Of a stretch of 38,800 nt of DNA, positions 15,164 through 24,281 are shown piece after piece. A program made the position numbers and the translations under genes. Position 1 is the stretch's first letter; each line of letters starts with the position of its first letter. The notes below the pieces were generated by a model. The model was not told the origin of the DNA. It saw only the letters and a list, made by a program, of their open reading frames with translations, and did not search any database. Origin of the DNA: DASQPE01 sp964519805 (GTDB lineage: Bacteria; Gemmatimonadota; Gemmatimonadetes; Gemmatimonadales; GWC2-71-9); NCBI GenBank assembly GCA_964519805.1, contig CAZFKN010000016.1, positions 1 through 38,800 on the forward strand. The letters run 5' to 3'.

Positions 15164-16063
15164 TCAGGCAGGGGCTACGACCCGGATCGCCCCCGGCACT
15201 ACCGTGGCCGTGAACGGCGTGTCCCCGTCCGGCTCCCCGTCGAGTTGGACCGGCTCCGGCGTTGCCGTGCGGACCGTGATCTCGCGCCCGCGCGCGTAGG
15301 CGACGAGCCCCTTGGGAATCGGGCGGTCCGGTGCGGCCCGGAGCAGCTGCCACACCGCACGAACGCTCTGGGTCACGCTGTCGGCCCGCATCACGACGAC
15401 GTCCAGTTGGCCGTCGTCCGGTGTGATGCCGGCCCCCAGGCGGACGTACGGCGGAAAGATCTCCCCACAGTTGGCCACAAGGACCATCGCCGCATTCGCA
15501 TCGTACTCGGCGCCGTCCACGGTGATATGGTGCGGCGTGCTCCGCACCTCCGCGATGAGCCGAAGCGTCGTGGCCACGTAGGCGGCCATTCCCCAGCGGC
15601 GCTTGTGCGCGGACGCCGTCCCCGCCATCACTCGCGCATCCATGCCGGCGCCGCATGCGACGGCGAAGTAATGCGTTCCGCTCGGTCGCTCCATCCGGCC
15701 GAGGTCGATGCGGCGCGTCCGGCCGCGGAGCAGCACGTGCGCCGCGCGCGCGGGGGACGCCGGGATCCGAAGATTGCCGGCCAGCAGATTGCCGGTGCCG
15801 CCCGGTACGACACCAAGGGCCACGGGCGTGCCCACCAGAGCCGCGGCCGCCTGCATCGTCGTGCCATCGCCGCCGAACACGGCGACGAGGTCCACACCCT
15901 CCTGGACGCCGTATTCCGCCAGGCGCCGCGCATCACCCGGCCCGCCGGTGGCGACCAGCTCGGTGCGCCAGCCCGCGGTCCTGAGCGCGTCGCGCACGAC
16001 GTTCACCGCCAGCGGCTCAGTGCGGGCCGCGGCTGGGTTCGTGATGAGGAGGGCAGTCGCCAC
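15164..16063 (-). CDS. Diacylglycerol kinase-family lipid kinase (YegS/DagK type)
   Basis: A 299-residue cytoplasmic or membrane-peripheral kinase of the DAGK catalytic family. The nucleotide loop is FGGDGTTM (GGDGT at 64-68), the N terminus has the LITNPAAA strand, and VVPGGTGNLLAGNL is the second family glycine-rich motif. The C-terminal beta domain includes QLDGEPDGDTPF, with the LDGE motif. It phosphorylates a lipid such as diacylglycerol, or a related long-chain alcohol. GTG at 16063 comes 3 bases after the tamB stop, so it belongs to the same minus-strand operon as the outer-membrane assembly genes. Its stop lies 25 bases from the gap. Confidence 0.92.
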   Translation of the reverse strand: MATALLITNPAAARTEPLAVNVVRDALRTAGWRTELVATGGPGDARRLAEYGVQEGVDLVAVFGGDGTTMQAAAALVGTPVALGVVPGGTGNLLAGNLRIPASPARAAHVLLRGRTRRIDLGRMERPSGTHYFAVACGAGMDARVMAGTASAHKRRWGMAAYVATTLRLIAEVRSTPHHITVDGAEYDANAAMVLVANCGEIFPPYVRLGAGITPDDGQLDVVVMRADSVTQSVRAVWQLLRAAPDRPIPKGLVAYARGREITVRTATPEPVQLDGEPDGDTPFTATVVPGAIRVVAPA

Positions 16064-16066
16064 GCG

Positions 16067-19000
16067 CTAGAATTCCCGCTCCCAGAACACGTCCGCGCCG
16101 ATCTGGTACCGGTTCGTGCTGAGGTAGCTGTTGTAGCCGGCCACCGTGCACGAGCTGAAGGTCGGCTCGAAGCTGGTCTGGAAGCGCCAGGCCTGGCTGA
16201 AGCGGTACTCGAAGGTCGCGCCGAAATTCTCCGCGCCGAAGGAGTTCGATTGCGCGGCGCCGCCGCAGAAGCCGGCGTTCAGAGTGACGAAGCTCTTGCT
16301 CCCGATCCGCCAGCCGAACGCGAAGCGGCTCACGGCGGCCCCGCCCGCGGTCGCGATGCCCGGCCGAAATTCGACGTAGTCGATCGGCACGCCGAGGTCG
16401 GAGATGAGGAAGCGCTCGACCTCGCTGGAGAACGCGGCGACCGCGCTCTGGAGGGCGGTCTGCTGGCCGGCCGCGATGGCGTCGGACGCGGGTGCGCCGA
16501 AGATGAGATACGAGGCGAGGTCCGTCTCCGGGATCGGCGGGCGCACCGGGCTTTCCAATGCGAGCTTGGGGGCGTAGAGGGTTCCGGTAATCCGCGCCAC
16601 CACCGGGATCTCCTCGTTCGTCCGCACGGTCCGCACGACGTGCTGCGCGGTGATGTCGAGCTCGGCGTTGAGGTCGGGCGTCCCGAAATAGCGCACAGTC
16701 CCCTGGCTCACGGTGAAGTCGCGGGTGACCGGCCCGATCTTGAGCGCGTACGTCCCGCGCACGGCCTCCAGCGTGCCCACCGGCCGGTACTCCCGTTTGA
16801 GCTTGCTCACGGTGAGCTGTCCGGCGAGCTGGATGTTCGCTTCCGTGGACCGGAGGAAGAAGCCCTGGCCCATCGTGAGCGCGAGCGCGTCCACGGTGAG
16901 CGAGTCGAGAAAGCGGTTCTGGAAGGCGGCGCCCAGGTTCGCCCGGCGGACGAGCGACGTGTCCACCAGGTCCGCGATCGTCGGGTCTTCGAGATTGATG
17001 ATCTGCTTGTTGATCAGATCGGCGAAGTACAGGAAGCCCTGATTGACCGTCGCGCTGCCCGAGGCACGGGCCGCGAGCACCGGCCCTCGAAGCTGCGCCT
17101 GCCCCGTGGCCGTAAGACTCAGGAAATTGCGAATGTTCAGCGCCTGGAACCGGTTGGCCTCGAGGTCGAGGTTGAGCAGCGGATGCGAGAGGCTGTCGAA
17201 CCGCAGGCCGCCGGTGATTTCCAGCGTGCCCCCGCCGCTCGTCACCAGGCCGTACGGAATCAGCAGGGAATCGCCCCGGAGTTCGCCCCGGGCAAGAATT
17301 GCCGCGTAGCGCACGCCGATGCCGGGGATGGTCATCGCGCCCCGGCTCACGTTGGCGAAGCCGCTCACCTGCGGATGCGCCCACGTTCCCGTCACCTGCG
17401 CCTCCGCGACAAACTGACCCTCCACGTCCTTGATGCCCGGCAGCACGGCCTCCAGCAGCCCCAGGTCCGCGCTGTCCGCGCGCGCCCGCACCGTGAGCGG
17501 CCCGTCGAGCTGTCGGCGGATGACGCCCGTGAAGCCGAGGTCGATCGGCAGGTTGGCGTTGACCTCGAGTACTTCCGTCCCGGTCCGGTAGATACCGGCG
17601 TGCACATCGAGGCGCCGGCTGTCGTACTTGATGATCGTGTGGGCGAACGGGGCGTGGAAATCGCCGAAGATGGCATCCTCGAGCCAGGCGCTCCCATCGA
17701 CCTTCGGCTCGCGGGCCGTGCCGCCGAGCTTGAGCGTGAACCCGATCTCGCCGGATGCGCCCGCGGTATCCCGCTGGATGAGCCCGTAGACATCCCGGAG
17801 GTCGATACCGAACCCGTCGAGCGAGAGCGACCCGGAGGCGTCGCCGGGCAGCCGTCCCGCCGCGGTAATCCGGCCGGACCCGTCCGTCTCTTCGAAGACC
17901 AGCGGGGTGAGGGCCGGTGCGGAGTCCGACATGGTCAGCAGCGCTGGCGCCGTCAGCCGCCAGCGGCCCGTCGCCAGCCGGGCGTCGAGGCTCTCGACCG
18001 CGAGCAACCGGGCGTCCCCCTGCCGCCACCAGTGCCCGCCGCCCGTGAGCCGGGATGGCACATCGTTGCCGATGGCCACGCCGCCGTTCCACTCGAGCGA
18101 GTCGGCGAAGCCTCGGGCCTGGAGACCGACACGGCGGAACACGCGCTCCCGCATCGCGAGCGAATCGATGCCGAACGCGGCGGTGACCACAGGACGACGG
18201 CCGCCCACGTACGTGAACGCGCCGATCGCGGCCGGCGCGCGGAGCGTGCTCCAGGCCAGATTCCGCCCCTGGAACGAGCCCGCCATGTCCAGCGAGTCCA
18301 GGCTCCGGCCCAGCGTGAGCGTCCCGCGCGCGGTGCCGCCCAGCGGACGTGAGTCGGCCGCGGTGTCCCGCACCAGGCCGGTCCACGCAACCAGCACCGA
18401 GTCGAACACGCCGAGGCTGTCGGTCTGGATGTCGAAGGCCATCCGGCCGTCGTGCGGCCGACTCCAGCCGAGCGTGCCGCGCCCGCGCGCGGTGACCTTC
18501 GCCAGGCGACCATCGAGCGTATCCACCGTGATCAGGCTGTCGTGCACCGCCACGCGCGCGACGAGGGTATCCAGCGAAAGCTCCCGCACTCGCCCCGGCC
18601 CGAGCGTCAGCGTGAGCCGGCCCTCGGGCGCCCGGGCGGTATCGGTTACGCCGGTCACGTCCAGCGTCCCGTTCAGGCTCGTCAGAGGCCCGGTCGCGCG
18701 GAGGGCGGCGAGATCGAGATGACGAAACTCGAGGCGCAGATCGTCGGCCTCCCACCGAGGCGGGAGCACGGCGATCGTGCCTTTGGCGTCCACTGTGCCG
18801 ATCGCGCCGCTCACCGACCCGTCCACGGCGAGGCGCGCCAATGTCCCGTCGAGCCGGACCCGCCCGGTCAGGTCGCCCGTGCTCACGATGGCCGGGAACG
18901 CGCGGCGGATGCCCTCGAACGACAGCGGCTCGAGCGCCACGTCGGCCCCCAGCCGCAGCGTGTCGCGGCGAGTGTCCAGGTGCACCGTTCCGTCGATCAT

Positions 19001-20464
19001 GCTGACGGGCCGGTCATCGTCCTCGTGCTGCGCGCTGCCGACGAAGGTCACGTCGCGCAGCGGTCCGTTCAACGTGCCCGTGGCCTGGAGCCGGCCCGGC
19101 ACGATGATCGCCGGCGCGAGTCGGCGGACGGTGCCGAGATCCACGTCGGACTCGCTGACGGCGAGATCCCGAAACGCGAGGCCCTGATTCCGCGTGATGC
19201 TCACTCGGCCCTGCGCGGCGAGGTGCGTCACGGGGCGGCCCGCTACCTCTTCGTCGGTATAGTCCCAATCGACCTTCACGTCGAGCGCATCGAGAAACCC
19301 TGCGCCCGTGGTCGACCCGGACAGGGTCCCGAAGAAGGGGAGGTCGGGGACGAACGGGCGAACCTCGTCGAGGTCGAGATCCTTGTGGGTCAACTTGAGA
19401 TCGCGCACGCCAAGCCCGCGCCGGTGGTCGTCGAGCGCGGTGAGCTGCCCGTCGATCCGGGTTGAGCCCCGCGCGAGATGGAGGTCCGTGACCACGAAGG
19501 CGGTCCGCATACCGCTTTCGGAGTGCGCAGCCACGGTCCCCCGCCCGGTGAACTCCGGGAAGTCCGGTGTGATCCACCGGAGGTCGGTGAGGTTGGCCTC
19601 GGTGGCGACGACCTGGAAGTCGTACAGCGTGGTGTCGTGCGGCCAGGTGACCGCGCCACCGCCGCTGAAGCGCGTGTGCGGCAAGGCGCCCCGCCGGAGA
19701 CTGAACACCACGCTGTCGCCCCGCAGGCGCACCCTCCCGGCGGCATCCCGCAGGATGATCTGCGGGTCGCTCACGCGGGTGGCGAGCGTGTCCAGATCCA
19801 CCAGGAAGGGGCGGTGGTCGGGCGTGCTGATCCGCATGCGCGCCATCGTCGTCGTGATCGGCGAGAACTCGATCACCCGGCGGAAGCCCTCGGGCCCCGA
19901 CTCGATCACGCGACCCGGCTTGGCCCGCTCGACGGCGAGGACGGAGTCCCGCTCGGCCTGCGTCTTGAGCTGAGGCGGCGGCGACCACGGAACCATCAGG
20001 CGGAGCGTGCCTTCGCGCACGCGGAGGTTACGGAACTCGATCAGGGGCGACGTGCCGCCGCCCGGGCCGCCCAGCCGCAGCACGTCCTCGTAGTTCATCC
20101 GGCCGTTCGCGTGCTTGATCAACTGGATCGTGGGCCGCTCGACCTGCAGCCGGGCCAGCACGAAGCGGCGGGCAAGGAAGTTGGGCAGCCGGTACGTGAC
20201 GCGGACGTGCGGCAGATCCGCGAGCAGGACGCCGGCGGTGTCGCGGACCACCAGACCCTCGATGGTGAGGTCGTACAGGAACGACCCGGAGACCGACCCC
20301 ACCTGCACCGACCCGTTCAAGGCCCGGCTCAGCTCGCTCGACACGCTCCGCGCCAGCAGGTCGCGCCCGGGCGGCGAGAGCACCAGCGCCATCACCACGC
20401 CCAGTATCCCGGCCAGGGTCCCGAGCAGCACGACGAAGACGAAGCGGGCGACCCGGCGGCGCAT
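16067..20464 (-). CDS. tamB: TamB-like translocation and assembly module protein
   Basis: A very large protein (1465 residues) with an N-terminal membrane anchor (about 8-28: FVFVVLLGTLAGILGVVMALV). An AsmA-like start follows (RDLLARSVSSELSRALNGSVQVGSVSGSF), then a long run of repetitive beta strands and the conserved TamB/DUF490 C-terminal domain. There LTVSKLKREYRPVG, GTLYAPKLALESP and LIFGAPASDAI are recognisable. The C terminus ends in Phe (FWEREF). TamB-type proteins form a hydrophobic groove across the periplasm and take part in outer-membrane protein or lipid transport. Its ATG shares one base with the stop of the BamA/TamA-like gene. The frame stays open upstream to 21286, but that part is a shadow of the barrel gene. 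Confidence 0.9.
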   Translation of the reverse strand: MRRRVARFVFVVLLGTLAGILGVVMALVLSPPGRDLLARSVSSELSRALNGSVQVGSVSGSFLYDLTIEGLVVRDTAGVLLADLPHVRVTYRLPNFLARRFVLARLQVERPTIQLIKHANGRMNYEDVLRLGGPGGGTSPLIEFRNLRVREGTLRLMVPWSPPPQLKTQAERDSVLAVERAKPGRVIESGPEGFRRVIEFSPITTTMARMRISTPDHRPFLVDLDTLATRVSDPQIILRDAAGRVRLRGDSVVFSLRRGALPHTRFSGGGAVTWPHDTTLYDFQVVATEANLTDLRWITPDFPEFTGRGTVAAHSESGMRTAFVVTDLHLARGSTRIDGQLTALDDHRRGLGVRDLKLTHKDLDLDEVRPFVPDLPFFGTLSGSTTGAGFLDALDVKVDWDYTDEEVAGRPVTHLAAQGRVSITRNQGLAFRDLAVSESDVDLGTVRRLAPAIIVPGRLQATGTLNGPLRDVTFVGSAQHEDDDRPVSMIDGTVHLDTRRDTLRLGADVALEPLSFEGIRRAFPAIVSTGDLTGRVRLDGTLARLAVDGSVSGAIGTVDAKGTIAVLPPRWEADDLRLEFRHLDLAALRATGPLTSLNGTLDVTGVTDTARAPEGRLTLTLGPGRVRELSLDTLVARVAVHDSLITVDTLDGRLAKVTARGRGTLGWSRPHDGRMAFDIQTDSLGVFDSVLVAWTGLVRDTAADSRPLGGTARGTLTLGRSLDSLDMAGSFQGRNLAWSTLRAPAAIGAFTYVGGRRPVVTAAFGIDSLAMRERVFRRVGLQARGFADSLEWNGGVAIGNDVPSRLTGGGHWWRQGDARLLAVESLDARLATGRWRLTAPALLTMSDSAPALTPLVFEETDGSGRITAAGRLPGDASGSLSLDGFGIDLRDVYGLIQRDTAGASGEIGFTLKLGGTAREPKVDGSAWLEDAIFGDFHAPFAHTIIKYDSRRLDVHAGIYRTGTEVLEVNANLPIDLGFTGVIRRQLDGPLTVRARADSADLGLLEAVLPGIKDVEGQFVAEAQVTGTWAHPQVSGFANVSRGAMTIPGIGVRYAAILARGELRGDSLLIPYGLVTSGGGTLEITGGLRFDSLSHPLLNLDLEANRFQALNIRNFLSLTATGQAQLRGPVLAARASGSATVNQGFLYFADLINKQIINLEDPTIADLVDTSLVRRANLGAAFQNRFLDSLTVDALALTMGQGFFLRSTEANIQLAGQLTVSKLKREYRPVGTLEAVRGTYALKIGPVTRDFTVSQGTVRYFGTPDLNAELDITAQHVVRTVRTNEEIPVVARITGTLYAPKLALESPVRPPIPETDLASYLIFGAPASDAIAAGQQTALQSAVAAFSSEVERFLISDLGVPIDYVEFRPGIATAGGAAVSRFAFGWRIGSKSFVTLNAGFCGGAAQSNSFGAENFGATFEYRFSQAWRFQTSFEPTFSSCTVAGYNSYLSTNRYQIGADVFWEREF

Positions 20465-22617
20465 CAGAAGGGCTGCCCCACCGAGAACTGGAACGTGAGC
20501 GGGACGCCGAAGATCCGGTTGCGGCGGTCGACCGAGAAGCCGTCCTGCACCTTGGTGAGGGCGCCGCTCGAATCGCTCCTGAAGAGCGCGCCCGGGAGCA
20601 GGGAGTACGGGTTGTAGGCGATGTCGAGGCGCGCGGGACCGAGGGGTGTCGCGATGCGGAGACCGAACCCGGGCGTGAACCGGAGGCGGGCCGGGGCGAG
20701 GTCGGGGCGGCCGCGCTCCCAGAGCATCCCCGCATCGAGAAACGCCGCGAGCCGCATCCGAGACGGGAAGACCGGCGAGGGAAGACGCAGCTCCAGGTTG
20801 CCCACGGCCAGGGTGTTTCCGCCGGTCGGCGCCACCTGCACCGAATCGGGCGACAGCTTGTCGGGCGTCCCGGCCCGGGCCAGCGCGGTCGAGGTCACCA
20901 CGTAGACCACCGGGCCCAGCTCGTTCCGGCCGAAGCCGCGCACGTCGTTCGGGCCGCCGGCATAGAACCGCTGCTCCGGCGGCACGAAGGCATTGGTCTG
21001 GCTGCCGAGCGCCACGGCCGGCGAGAAGATGAGGCCGCCCCGAAGCCGCCAGCTCAGAACCACGCTGCCGCCGAGAGGGCGGTACCACGCCGCATCGGCC
21101 AGCACCCGGGTGAACTGCTGGAGCTCCGACGACCCGATGAGCTTGGAGGCATATGTCACCTCGAGCGTGGCGTTCGAGCCCCGGGTCGGATCGATCGGAC
21201 TGTTCGCCCGCGGCCGACTGATCCGGGCCGTTAGCGCCGACAGGAGGCGGCGCTGCTGGAGCTGACTGATCACGTCGGGCGTGCACGCGTTGAAGAACGC
21301 GCAGAAGCTCGCCGGCGTGGCCTCCGTCCGTCCATAGGAGACGGTGTAGGCGACGGAAACGGGATACTGCCGGCGCGGCGTCTCGTGCAGCAGCTCGACG
21401 GTGGTGCCGATGTCCGTCCGGACGTACACCTTGAACTCCGACCGTCGCTCGGCGAACGCCGAAAGACTCAGCGTGTTGTTGGGCGAGAGAAAGGCCGGCC
21501 GGCGCAGCGTGGCGGCGATCGCATAGTTGAACCGCGAGGATCCGATTGAATCCTGACGCGACACGCTGCAGATGTTCTTGTCGAAGCCGAAATCGAAGGG
21601 GCGTCCGACCCCGACGCGCGAGACGTTACCGGTGATGTCGAGCACCCGCCCCTGGCCGAGAAAGTTGCGCACCGTCCAGGCCGCCTGGGTGCGAAAGCAC
21701 TCCGTCGTCGCGTAGCCCACGCCGGCCCGCACCCGGAACGGGGGACTCTCGCTCACGCGCACGAGGATCGGCACCGAGTCGCCCGGCGTGTAACGGGCGG
21801 AGTCGACGTTCACCGTCGCCGAGTGCACGAGGTCACTCTTGTACAGGTTCCGCTGGCTCTGGAACAGCTCGTCCCGGGAGAACGGCCGTCCCGGCCGCGC
21901 CACGAGCAGATCCCGCACCACCGCCGAGTCCACCCGCTTGACGCCCTCCACTCGGACCGTGCTGAAGCGCGCCCGCCGCCCGGGGGAGACGTCGAGCGTC
22001 ACATCGGCGGTGTACTTCTCCCGGTCGCTCACGAAGCCCGCGTAGACCGCGGCTTCTGGAAAGCCCCGGTTCTTGAGACGCGTCGCGATGGTGTCGGCCG
22101 TGGCCTGCATGAGATACCGATTGAACACCTGGCCCTCGCGCAGCGGCAGATCGAGCAGGAGCCGCTCCCTGGGGCGATCGGGGATGGAGTCCAGCCCGTT
22201 GATCGCGAGGCCGGTCACCAGGACCGGTCGCCCCTCCTTGATCCGAAACGTGACGTAGGCGTCCCGATCGGTCCGTCGCACCGTCGTATCCACCGCTACG
22301 TCGGGAAAGCCGCTCCGCTTGTACAGCACTTCGAGGCGGAGCACATCGCGCCGGAATTCGGTCTCGTCGAAGTAGCGCTTCTCGCCCAGGCCGATCCAGC
22401 GGACCAGCGGGAAGGTCGCGAACCAGCTCGACTGCGTCGTGCCGATCGCGGCGGCGAGCGTGGTCTTGTTGATGGAGGCGTTGCCTTCGAACTTGAGTTG
22501 TCGCACGACCCTCGGCGGCTCCTGCGCGGCGACGGGCCGGAGCCCCGCGAGCCCGACCAGGAGAACAACCAGCCCGGGTCCGGTTCTTCGGAGGCCGGTC
22601 GGGGCGCGGCGAGCCAA
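20464..22617 (-). CDS. BamA/TamA-like outer-membrane beta-barrel assembly protein
   Basis: A 717-residue Omp85-family protein. A signal peptide (cleavage near PVAAQ-E, residue 31) is followed by POTRA-type domains to roughly residue 330 (VVRQLKFEGNASINKTTL, VTGLAINGL, STVRVEGVKRVDS). A 16-strand-type barrel then ends in Phe. The barrel lid motif VRGF (GGPNDVRGFGRNEL, around residue 557) is intact. Coupling with tamB by a one-base stop/start overlap argues for a TamA-like partner rather than the main BamA, though the POTRA number was not determined. The start appears to be TTG at 22617; no better start gives a full signal peptide. No strong ribosome-binding site is visible. Confidence 0.9.
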   Translation of the reverse strand: MARRAPTGLRRTGPGLVVLLVGLAGLRPVAAQEPPRVVRQLKFEGNASINKTTLAAAIGTTQSSWFATFPLVRWIGLGEKRYFDETEFRRDVLRLEVLYKRSGFPDVAVDTTVRRTDRDAYVTFRIKEGRPVLVTGLAINGLDSIPDRPRERLLLDLPLREGQVFNRYLMQATADTIATRLKNRGFPEAAVYAGFVSDREKYTADVTLDVSPGRRARFSTVRVEGVKRVDSAVVRDLLVARPGRPFSRDELFQSQRNLYKSDLVHSATVNVDSARYTPGDSVPILVRVSESPPFRVRAGVGYATTECFRTQAAWTVRNFLGQGRVLDITGNVSRVGVGRPFDFGFDKNICSVSRQDSIGSSRFNYAIAATLRRPAFLSPNNTLSLSAFAERRSEFKVYVRTDIGTTVELLHETPRRQYPVSVAYTVSYGRTEATPASFCAFFNACTPDVISQLQQRRLLSALTARISRPRANSPIDPTRGSNATLEVTYASKLIGSSELQQFTRVLADAAWYRPLGGSVVLSWRLRGGLIFSPAVALGSQTNAFVPPEQRFYAGGPNDVRGFGRNELGPVVYVVTSTALARAGTPDKLSPDSVQVAPTGGNTLAVGNLELRLPSPVFPSRMRLAAFLDAGMLWERGRPDLAPARLRFTPGFGLRIATPLGPARLDIAYNPYSLLPGALFRSDSSGALTKVQDGFSVDRRNRIFGVPLTFQFSVGQPF

Positions 22618-22736
22618 GAGGATCGGAATTACGCGCTCCGGGGGAGGGAGGACCGGCCCCGGAACCTCCGGCCGGCGATTGACGCGATGCTCTAAGCTCC
22701 TTAGTTTGACGGCCTTACGCTCCTAAGTCAACGCCA
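22618..22736. promoter_or_regulatory. Divergent intergenic region
   Basis: A 119-base region between the barrel gene (minus) and the peptide-binding protein gene (plus), so it must hold both start regions. No confident -35/-10 pair was found. At 22690-22734 there is a low-GC stretch with repeated short words (GCTCTAA, GCTCCTTA and GCTCCTAA) and a TTGAC/GTCAA dyad. It looks like a degenerate relative of the heptamer arrays, or an operator. It ends 2 bases before the ATG. Confidence 0.4.
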
Positions 22737-24281
22737 ATGGGCCCACCCCGGCCGCCGCTTCTGCTGGTCCTCGTCCTCTCCGCGTGCGGCGGCGCGGCCA
22801 CTGCTTCACCCACCACTCTCGATTACTACTTCGCCTCGGATCCGCGCTCACTCGATCCGGCGCTGTCCACCGACGTCCCGACCGGTGAAGTCGCGGCGCT
22901 CGTGTTCGACAACCTGACTCGCTTTGACGTGGACGGCGCCCTCGTACCGGGCCTCGCGCGCAGCTGGGACACGGATCGAGCCGGCACCACCTACACGTTC
23001 CATCTGCGAAAGGGCCCCGCCTTTCACGACGGACGCACGATCTCCGCCCGGGACGTGCGGGCCTCCTTTCTCCGGGCACTGGCCCCGGGATCCACCGGGG
23101 GCCGGGGCTGGCCGCTGTTTCCCATCCGTGGCGCTCGCGCCTATTCCGCGAGCAAGGCGGGCTCGCTCGAGGGCATCCGCGTGCCCGACGACAGCACGGT
23201 GGTGCTGACCCTGGAGGAGCCGCTCAACATCTTCCCCAAGCTGCTCGCGATGCCGGTGGCGGCCGTCCTCCCCGCCTCGGTACCGTCGGACTTCGATCAA
23301 CACCCCACCGGCAGCGGGCCGTGGCGCTTCATCTCCTGGTCGCACGACGACCAGCTCATCCTCGCAAAGAACCCGCGATACTGGAACGGCGCGCCACACA
23401 TGGACACGCTCCGGATCCGGATCATCCCGGAGCCGCTCACCCGCGCGGCGGAGTACGAGGCGGGACGGCTGAGCGTCGTCGAGGTACCGTTCAGCGAGAC
23501 GAAGCGGTGGGAGGACGAGCACCGGGCGGAGCTCGACCGCCGGCCCGCGCTGCGCGACCTCTACATCGCGATCAACACCACCCGCGGGCCCCTCAAGGAC
23601 CCCCGGGTGCGGCGGGCGCTGAACCAGGCGGTCGACGTCGGCACGCTGCTCGGGAACATCATGGCCGGGCGGGGCATTCGAGCGGCCGGCGCGATCCCTC
23701 CCGGCCTCGCGGGCTACGACTCGGCCCGCGCCCCCTATGCGTTCGATCCCGCCAAGGCCCGGCAGCTCCTCGCGGACGCCGGCTATGCCAAGGGGTTCTC
23801 GGTGCAGCTCTGGCGGTCGCATCTGCCGGAGTACGCCCGGATCGCGCAAGCGGTGCAGCAGAGCCTGGGGGAGATCGGGGTGACCGTGGAGATCGTCGAA
23901 CGCGACGCGGCGAGCGCACGCGCCGCCGCGCGAAACGGGGAGGCCGACCTGTTTCTTTCCGACTGGTACGCGGACTACCCCGACGCGGAGAACTTCACCT
24001 ACCCGTTGTTCCACTCGAAGAACAAGGGCGCCGGCGGCAACTACGCGTTCCTGGACGACGCACAGCTCGACAGCCTCATCGTCCGGATGCGCGCCACCCA
24101 GGATGACGCCGAGAAGATCCGGCTGGCCCGGACGATCGACGCCCGCGCGTTCGATCTGGCGCCGTGGATCTTCCTCTGGTTCCCGGTGGATCTGTGGGCC
24201 GTACGCCCCGAGCTGACGGGGTGGCGCATCCCGGCGATCTTCACCGGCCAGCGCTGGACCGACGTGCGGCGGACACGATGA
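22737..24281 (+). CDS. Peptide/nickel-type ABC transporter substrate-binding lipoprotein
   Basis: A 514-residue periplasmic binding protein of family 5 (DppA/OppA). The signal peptide ends in a lipobox LSAC with C17 as lipidation site, so it is an Lgt substrate. Family marks are the early LDPALSTDVPTGEVAALVFDNL, the family segment YTFHLRKGPAFHDGRTISARDV, the GSGPWRF segment, VRRALNQAVD, and the C-terminal YPDAENFTYPLFHS. It captures oligopeptides or similar ligands for the permease encoded next, whose start overlaps its stop by 4 bases. Ligand not predictable. No ribosome-binding site is evident before the ATG. Confidence 0.93.
   Translation: MGPPRPPLLLVLVLSACGGAATASPTTLDYYFASDPRSLDPALSTDVPTGEVAALVFDNLTRFDVDGALVPGLARSWDTDRAGTTYTFHLRKGPAFHDGRTISARDVRASFLRALAPGSTGGRGWPLFPIRGARAYSASKAGSLEGIRVPDDSTVVLTLEEPLNIFPKLLAMPVAAVLPASVPSDFDQHPTGSGPWRFISWSHDDQLILAKNPRYWNGAPHMDTLRIRIIPEPLTRAAEYEAGRLSVVEVPFSETKRWEDEHRAELDRRPALRDLYIAINTTRGPLKDPRVRRALNQAVDVGTLLGNIMAGRGIRAAGAIPPGLAGYDSARAPYAFDPAKARQLLADAGYAKGFSVQLWRSHLPEYARIAQAVQQSLGEIGVTVEIVERDAASARAAARNGEADLFLSDWYADYPDAENFTYPLFHSKNKGAGGNYAFLDDAQLDSLIVRMRATQDDAEKIRLARTIDARAFDLAPWIFLWFPVDLWAVRPELTGWRIPAIFTGQRWTDVRRTR

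Noticed and set aside
15020..18352. Very long plus-strand open frame (over 1100 codons) crossing gap 1
   Set aside because: It is antisense to the lipid kinase and tamB genes, runs through N, and has the arginine/histidine-rich composition typical of shadow frames in GC-rich DNA.
16017..18755. 912-codon minus-strand open frame
   Set aside because: It is another frame of tamB; only the tamB frame shows an AsmA-like start, TamB C-terminal domain and sensible composition.
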